A stretch of 64,000 bases of DNA from Paralvinella palmiformis (taxonomy: Eukaryota; Annelida; Polychaeta; Terebellida; Alvinellidae): positions 132,001 through 196,000 of the forward strand of contig JAODUP010000141.1 of NCBI GenBank assembly GCA_025642065.1, given 5' to 3'. Both the position numbers and the translations under genes were made by a program. The stretch's first letter is position 1, and every line of letters starts with the position of its first letter. The notes beneath the pieces were generated by a model. It ran no database searches, was not told the DNA's origin, and worked only from the letters and a program-made list of their open reading frames with translations. Positions 59,501 through 64,000 of the stretch are shown piece after piece.

Positions 59501-60525
59501 AGGTCGAGGTGACGATATTTATAAATATATATGACAGATTTGTATACTGGTAACTCATCTGCTATGAAGGTTAAGTGTGTATAGGTGATATATTATATTC
59601 CCTCTGAAGGTGTGTACATGGATGTTCACATATGCTTATAAACACTGTATGTGTGTGTGAATTAGCTGTTGCCAGGTTCAGTGATAACTAATCACCATTA
59701 TGGTGTTATTGTAGTTACAGTTTAGTAAATGTCATATAAGGTCAGTGGAGGTCATGTCCTTCTGTCAACAATTAATCCAATGTCTATTCAACAATATCTA
59801 TCTTCAATTTATATATATATATATATATCTGATGTTATATAATATATATACTTGGCCTTACACCAGAACAGGGTTAATGTGGTTCTGTACACAAGCACTT
59901 AAGACAGCTGTCCATGTGAAATAATGTTCTGAAAGAGTTAGGTGTTGTTGTCATACTATGTGTGTGTTTTATAAAGATATTTAAGGCGCTGGCACAGGTG
60001 TTATACTTTCATTCAAACAACAATTATAACTCCAAACTGATTTTAAAAAAAAAATTAATTGCAAGTATAATTAATTACCCTTAAAATTAGAGAAACATGA
60101 AAGAAAAAACTAATTTCTAAAATAATCTAGAAGAGGATAATCTAAATATAAAAAAAGAAACTAGGATTAAAACGAAACCAGGCTTTGTGTCGAACACTAC
60201 GGCCAAGAAAGATAAAGCCTAAAATGGAAAAATAAAATATTAATACACAGTATGAATAATAATTAATATATGAATAATATAAGCATAAATCAGAATAAAT
60301 TCAGATTATTACTAATAGCAGCGATACAACACGACTCAACCCAATAGCAACGACCGGTTTCGACCTATTCAAGTCTTCATCAGGTTGCATAGAATTATAT
60401 ATGACACATTTCAATGTATTAGTAAAGATCACATCGTATTAACTGTGCTGTGTTTGATGAATGCCAATCCTTATAGCTGCCACAATATGGTGAAGATATG
60501 ACAACACTGACAATTAACATCTTAT

Positions 60526-60560
<35 letters not shown>

Positions 60561-60851
60561 TTAACTATTATCTATCCAGATGGTGTGTCATTATTAGAGG
60601 TACCCTATGGCACTTCAAAATGGTGTAACTCTGATAATATTTCTCAGAGAATCTGAAAGCTAAACATTGTGCTGAGCCTCATCATATACATGGTAGTTGA
60701 TATACTGGGTATATTATTATTATTAATTTACCAAACTTATAAAGCGCTCTTTTCATACTTAAAGCCTGTTCAAAAGCGCTGTACATAAACATATAAGATA
60801 TAACAAATATAATACGATTATTTCATAACAATATATGTATAAAGCTAAATT

Positions 60852-60905
<54 letters not shown>

Positions 60906-63882
60906 TGACAAAGAAAAAGATTTTTAAAAAACAAAAAATTAAAGATCAAAATGCGTTTTCAGCAAAAAAATTATACAATCTGAAGAATGACACCCCCCCA
61001 CACATATATATATTAACATAAACACCATTTGCCATAAGATTTTCCCAAAATGTTTGATCAGATATTAATATAACTATAAGGAAGATTAATTACAGATGAA
61101 AACAATTGCATTGTAATGTAATAAATAAATTATGTATACCTGTATGTCACTTGTGAATTGAGAGTTGAACAATAACACGAAATACATGTCTGTAATTCTG
61201 GCATTCATGATGACACTTCCTAATTTACATCATATTATAATCGTCGTAACTTGCAGGGGTTCCGTGATCGCCAAGATTGTAGGCAACAACGTCTTACACA
61301 ATGACAAGTTTGTCAAAGAAGTACCGATGTACGTCTACGAGGAGATGGTCGATGGACAGAAGTTGACGGAGATCATTAACACAAAACACGAGAATATCAA
61401 ATATCTACCGGGCTGTATATTACCAGACAATGTTGTGAGTATCGAAAAAGGCTTTATGACAATGGTGTCTCTTGAAAATGTTCTACTAGAATAACCTGTA
61501 TATTTTAACATTTAGTGAATATCATATAAATATATAATTTAAAAGCTTCTTACTAAATGAATATTGTCCCTTCTTGTACCACATTTTATCATAATGTTAT
61601 AATTAATATGTGTTATTTCAACCGTAGAACTGGACTTCTCTCACACGGTACTTAATCTAATAAAATGTTGACACATCTATGAAACAATTACATTCGGTAT
61701 TTCCCTTGTGGCCTTTGGGACTCAAATGATGTTTATATAAACGATCAGTAACATCAGTATGAATTTCCAGACTCTATACTATTGGCCGCCCTATAGTTAT
61801 TACTTTAGTATAGGATAGTCAATATCAGACTGTTTGAACCATGTTTGATATTTTCCCACATTTAGGCTACAATGAGCACAACAGTGGCCATAAAACAACA
61901 TATCCAATATTGAATCCAGTTTTCATGAATATACGAGTCCTGAACATCAGATTTAAACATGTCTCTTCTAAGGTTCCACAGTTGTTTCAGAAATTTACAT
62001 CAGTTGTATTTAATATTCATCACTTCATTAATATCGTAGTCATAGCGCCCATATTTTGTATAATTACTGTGCCCAGTCTATTTCTATCATTGTTGCCAAA
62101 TTTCAACTGTTCAAGTCAGCGAGGCTCGTGAAGGGATGGTGTAGTAATAATTTGGTGAAGTAGTCACAAATGACTATATTTTGTGTATGTGTGTGCATTC
62201 ATTCATTCATGCATACATACATATGTACTTACTAATATATGTACGTACAGACACATACATACATAAAATGGGTGATATATACATTTCTGATCAGTAAGCG
62301 GTGTTAATTATGGTGAATTACTTGTTGAGGGATGGCATTTTGGTACTTTACCTTACTTTTTGTTACTGCTATTATCTTAGTGGGTTTTTGTTATTATTAA
62401 TTAATCATAATTATTAATTAGTTATTAGTAGAGCTAGTACTAGTAGTATAGTTGCCACAGTTCTCTAGCATCTGAGTTCAGACTATGGATTACCTATTTA
62501 ATCTACTATGTGCACAAAAGTGAATATAAAATCTCAACTTGTACATAATTAGTCCATTTAATTGATGTTTCAAATGTTTTGTAAGATGTTGATCATAAAA
62601 AAATTCCTGTGTGTTTTTTTCATTGTTGTTCAGCGACACTCCAAAGTTGTACCAATTAGAGCATTTCACCGCAAAATCTCTGGTTTGTGGGTTTGGATTT
62701 CACTCATAGTCATACCTGTGTTTGTGGGATGTTTCATCAGGAAGACACCTTCCCTCAGCCATATTTCCCAATCACTCACTAACTCACTCACTAACTCTCC
62801 CATCATTGTTCGGCTCCAGTTCCCTATTCTTCCATCTGTCCAATAATATGTTCAGCATCATTAGCTAGCATCATTAGGCTTCCTATTTGATAAGCTGTTG
62901 GCCATAAAACAAGAATACTTCCACAACATTCTCCCTTTTCTTAAATTACCCTCGTCACTAATTTTTCACTCTTAACAATTTTTTTGATATTCAAATATAT
63001 TAGGATAGCTCTCTCTCTCTCTCTCTCTCTCTCTCTGGATAAAATCATATCAGACATATGTTTGAGGCAGGCATGTCATTATAAGCTGGCACCCGGCGAA
63101 TTTCCTCAGCTACTTCCATTGCAGGGCCGGCTACTCTGGGTCCAGTGAAATTGCACCTCCTTGGTTTAAGCTTGGCCTGAGGCCTCGCTAAATATGTTCT
63201 CCTAGTACTCTAGTTCAGTCTCCCCCTACTCTAAAACTAAATGAACAGCCTGTTGAGGGGTGACCACTGCCGAGGCTAAACAAAACTGTCATTTACTCTT
63301 CACTCACATCAAATGTTCAGTACAAATGTCTTAATTAAAATCAGATCTTCTGTTGGTCCACTCACTATTAGATATTCAGGATTGTTTTATGAATAACTTT
63401 CATCAGGATTTTTTTATGGTTTCGTTTGTGGTCTTTGTTCAGTTTGGAAAAATATTGCTATCATTGTGGTCTGTTTTAGTTTTGATTAAGCAGTCATCTG
63501 ATTTTACTTGAGGATTAATACAGAATCTGACCTAATTGATTGGTTCGATAGAAATTGTAATTTAGAGTTTTGGATTTGATGAATTTTGAAAGTTTCCTCA
63601 GATTCGGTGAATGTACATATTCATATGCTTAGTCTTGATAATTAATTTATTGTAGTAATTTAGCCTATATATTTGTCTACACTGACTGGTGGGATGTTGT
63701 GTTGATTGTGATGTTAAATGATTGATGTTTGTCATCCTCAGGTAGCTAATCCAGACATCATCGACTGTGCCAAAGATGCCGACATCCTCGTCTTTGTTAT
63801 ACCGCATCAATTTGTTAAAGGTATTTGTAAGTCTATCAAAGGTAAACTGAAGCCTGGAGCCTTTGGTATATCACTGATTAAG
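50552..63882 (+). CDS. GPD1: Glycerol-3-phosphate dehydrogenase [NAD+], cytosolic, 5' three exons (gene runs off the window)
   Basis: Exons 50552-50595, 61257-61434 and 63742-63882 join in frame to residues 1-121. The Rossmann nucleotide-binding motif GSGNWG (11-16) is split by intron 1 inside the Trp codon, and family-typical blocks follow: [38 protein letters not shown] and GISLIK. The enzyme reduces dihydroxyacetone phosphate to sn-glycerol 3-phosphate using NADH in the cytosol, linking glycolysis to lipid synthesis and the glycerophosphate shuttle. The last lysine matches an active-site lysine near residue 120 of human GPD1. Intron 1 is 10.66 kb and intron 2 is 2.3 kb. The substrate-binding C-terminal half lies beyond 64 kb. 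GPD1 and GPD1L cannot be told apart from this part; an invertebrate copy is probably ancestral to both. Confidence 0.95.
51119..51595 (+). mobile_element. L2-like LINE, 5'-truncated 3' end, in GPD1 intron 1
   Basis: Closely matches the 3' 480 bp of the 7.0-9.7 kb element in the opposite orientation ([36 protein letters not shown]), then CTCCTGCTAGTAAGGGC and an AT-rich tail. Same family, a separate insertion. Confidence 0.82.
52459..52729. mobile_element. hAT-type MITE, 271 bp, with perfect 8-bp target duplication
   Basis: CAGACATGGGGTCAA at the left end pairs with TCGACCCGAGGTCTG at the right end (three mismatches in 15). ATATGATT flanks both sides (52451-52458 and 52730-52737). A third, internal end (TTGACCCCACGTCTG, to 52567) lies between. 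AATTCCA-rich interior; no coding. Lies in GPD1 intron 1. A related piece may be at 24600-24720. Confidence 0.78.
53350..53718 (-). CDS. Unrecognised 120-codon open frame in the duplicated unit (probably transposon-derived)
   Basis: Frame from 53718 reads [18 protein letters not shown], then [46 protein letters not shown] and [16 protein letters not shown]. Composition looks like true protein rather than random frame. I recognise no domain. Further upstream a broken frame ([16 protein letters not shown]) may extend it. It could belong to the neighbouring hAT element or be a captured exon. Confidence 0.35.
   Translation of the reverse strand: MFRLESRTIFQCLKYRLNCTTSTFSNAKQIEDPEYYIDSVSKLIKVSPLTRTNTAYTGRIYQMGATSSGFDQTESFLCPENVKEKIMIQCTQYLAIQQAVDGNSAGHRCSWNTPNMINHIAV
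53361..54004 (-). repeat. 644-bp tandem duplication, copy 1
   Basis: Nearly identical to 54005-54648: by eye a few substitutions (for example near 53588, 53726 and 53762) and one- or two-base differences in homopolymer runs. It contains a minus-strand open frame of about 120 codons (53718-53350) and a TTACGTTACTTCGTAAAAAT palindrome. Lies directly 3' of the hAT transposase relic. Confidence 0.9.
54005..54648 (-). repeat. 644-bp tandem duplication, copy 2
   Basis: The second unit; ends CGAAATG like the first. The minus-strand frame is preserved (54227-53949 and beyond). Confidence 0.9.
54777..55830 (-). pseudogene. hAT (ZBED-type) transposase relic
   Basis: Minus strand, over several frames: [48 protein letters not shown], then after an inserted L2-type tail [59 protein letters not shown] and the hATC dimerisation core [15 protein letters not shown]. 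At least two frameshifts and the insertion disable it. The BED finger end is missing. The 5' terminal repeat is likely at 56274. Confidence 0.78.
55552..55630 (+). repeat. L2-type 3' end fragment inserted in the hAT transposase relic
   Basis: AAAGCGCCTTAGAGCAGC, GGGCACTATATAAATATC and (ATT)n interrupt the minus-strand transposase frame between TEQLSEQI and HYDPDLSPL. Confidence 0.6.
56255..56274 (-). repeat. Terminal inverted repeat of the hAT element (5' end)
   Basis: On the minus strand CAGGGTTGGCAGG followed by a T run and ACACAGATG. It lies 440 bp upstream of the transposase relic, as expected for a hAT 5' end. The partner 3' end was not identified. Confidence 0.55.
56823..56993 (+). repeat. 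SINE family A in GPD1 intron 1
   Basis: A box TGGTCTAGTTGG, a decayed B box (GAGTTTAAAGCTC), the full body and an ATCATCATCA tail. Confidence 0.82.
57450..57628 (+). repeat. SINE family A in GPD1 intron 1
   Basis: GGCGTCTCCATGATCTAGTTGG head, TTAGTTCAGATCTC B box, full body. More diverged than the copy at 40881. Confidence 0.82.
57680..58035. mobile_element. Possible hAT-like MITE
   Basis: TAGGGTGGCCAGACGTCCGG at left and AAATGGCCACCGGCTA at right are partly complementary (GGTGGCCA). CCTCCTTTTxGG units occur twice near the right end. No target duplication seen. Confidence 0.35.
58920..59096 (+). repeat. SINE family A in GPD1 intron 1
   Basis: GATCTAACTGGTAGCACG A box, GTGTTCGAATCTC B box, body through AAAGTGGCCGTAAAG. 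Tail decayed. Confidence 0.83.
60347..60388 (-). ncRNA. Hammerhead ribozyme-like motif (type I)
   Basis: Minus strand, in order: GCAAC (stem I 5'), CTGATGA (core), A bulge, GAC/GTC (stem II with an 8-nt loop), GAAA (core), then ACCGGT forming a minimal palindromic stem III with the last A of the core, C at the cleavage position, and GTTGC (stem I 3', perfect complement). Predicted cleavage falls between 60352 and 60351. Penelope-like retroelements and metazoan retrozymes are known to carry such minimal hammerheads; the ACCGGT stem III usually needs a dimer. The extra A before stem II is non-standard. Antisense within GPD1 intron 1. No Penelope reverse transcriptase was seen nearby. Confidence 0.6.
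60528..60902. repeat. (GT)n and long (TA)n in GPD1 intron 1
   Basis: (GT)n at 60531-60559 and about 21 TA units at 60857-60901. Confidence 0.9.
60715..60840 (-). mobile_element. L2-like LINE or related SINE 3' end fragment
   Basis: Minus strand: TACAGCGCTTTTGAACAGG, AGAGCGCTTTATAAG and a (TAATAATA) tail, a common 3' end of L2-type elements. No coding part. Confidence 0.5.
61257..61434 (+). CDS. GPD1: GPD1 exon 2
   Basis: 178 nt, completes Trp15 and encodes residues 16-74 ([10 protein letters not shown] to PGCILPDNV). Acceptor acttgcag, donor GTT/GTGAGT. Phase 2 in, 0 out. Confidence 0.95.
61851..61900 (+). repeat. SINE family A, 3'-end fragment in GPD1 intron 2
   Basis: ATTTAGGCTACAATGAGCAC and AGTGGCCATAAAAC match the 3' part of the family. 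A second weak piece lies at 62484-62535. Confidence 0.5.
62645..62775 (+). repeat. Possible family C SINE relic in GPD1 intron 2
   Basis: CCAATTAGAGCATTTCACCGC then GGTTTGTGGGTTTGGATTTC resembles the family C head in plus orientation, with GGGATGTTTCATCAGG after it. Diverged. Confidence 0.4.
63006..63037. repeat. (CT)n microsatellite in GPD1 intron 2
   Basis: About 15 CT units. Confidence 0.92.
63742..63882 (+). CDS. GPD1: GPD1 exon 3
   Basis: 141 nt, residues 75-121 ([19 protein letters not shown] to GAFGISLIK). Acceptor catcctcag, donor AAG/GTTAGT, phase 0-0. Confidence 0.95.
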
Positions 63883-64000
63883 GTTAGTAGATGAATTTGT
63901 GCACATACATACACACATACACAGACAGAAAGGTTTCAGTTTTGACTGATGAAAACTCTCTAAATCTTATTAAAGCATGCCAACTTGTGACATTTAGCTA

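Larger units (their letters stand above)
61435..63741 (+). other. GPD1 intron 2
   Basis: 2.3 kb, GT-AG. Holds SINE fragments, short ATTCATTC and ACAT repeats near 62200 and a (CT)n tract; no coding signal. Confidence 0.85.

Noticed and set aside
61165..61256. GPD1 exon 2 extended upstream to an ATG at 61165
   Set aside because: The frame is open by chance; the acceptor at 61256 and the split GSGNWG motif with exon 1 at 50552 fix the boundary.

Overview
The window is AT-rich animal DNA: long repeat-filled introns, GT-AG splice sites, many (TA)n and (CA)n microsatellites, tRNA-derived SINEs, L2-like LINE relics and hAT DNA transposons. The protein families are metazoan, and the mix of repeats suggests a lophotrochozoan, probably a mollusc. 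That placement is inference; no species-diagnostic gene is present.

Three host genes are visible. (1) At the left edge, minus strand, one exon (2547-2721) carries a canonical EF-hand loop; the rest of that gene was not found. (2) A complete gene for a 904-residue SKICH / coiled-coil / double-zinc-finger protein of the TAX1BP1-NDP52-CALCOCO family runs on the minus strand from 32834 to 14145. It has 17 coding exons, all joining in frame. A non-canonical LC3-interacting motif (ILVI, residues 135-138) directly follows the SKICH domain, as in NDP52 and TAX1BP1, so selective autophagy is its likely role. Its promoter and a 5' noncoding exon may lie near 38.60-38.78 kb. (3) On the plus strand from 50552, the first three coding exons of cytosolic NAD-dependent glycerol-3-phosphate dehydrogenase (GPD1) encode residues 1-121 (Rossmann NAD-binding half). 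Intron 1 is 10.7 kb, and the gene continues past the right edge.

Layout: 1-2.5 kb microsatellites and a hAT-like fragment; 2.5-2.7 kb EF-hand exon; 2.8-14 kb intergenic, with an L2-like LINE (7020-9712) inserted inside an older SINE; 14.1-32.8 kb the TAX1BP1-like gene, whose introns hold SINEs, two LINE relics, a 948-bp hAT element with an 8-bp target duplication and a 20-bp minisatellite; 32.8-50.5 kb a region with a possible promoter, a LINE zinc-knuckle relic and a 6-kb unit bounded by about 360-440-bp inverted repeats (41.9-48.05 kb) that encloses a reverse transcriptase relic and a hAT-like relic; 50.5-64 kb GPD1, whose intron 1 holds a 271-bp hAT MITE, a 644-bp tandem duplication, a broken hAT transposase, several SINEs and, on the antisense strand, a sequence with all parts of a type I hammerhead ribozyme.

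The two main genes have no evident functional link. The most unusual signals are the hammerhead-like motif (60347-60388), the inverted-repeat composite at 41.9-48.05 kb, the 644-bp tandem duplication, and microsatellites that abut splice sites of the TAX1BP1-like gene.
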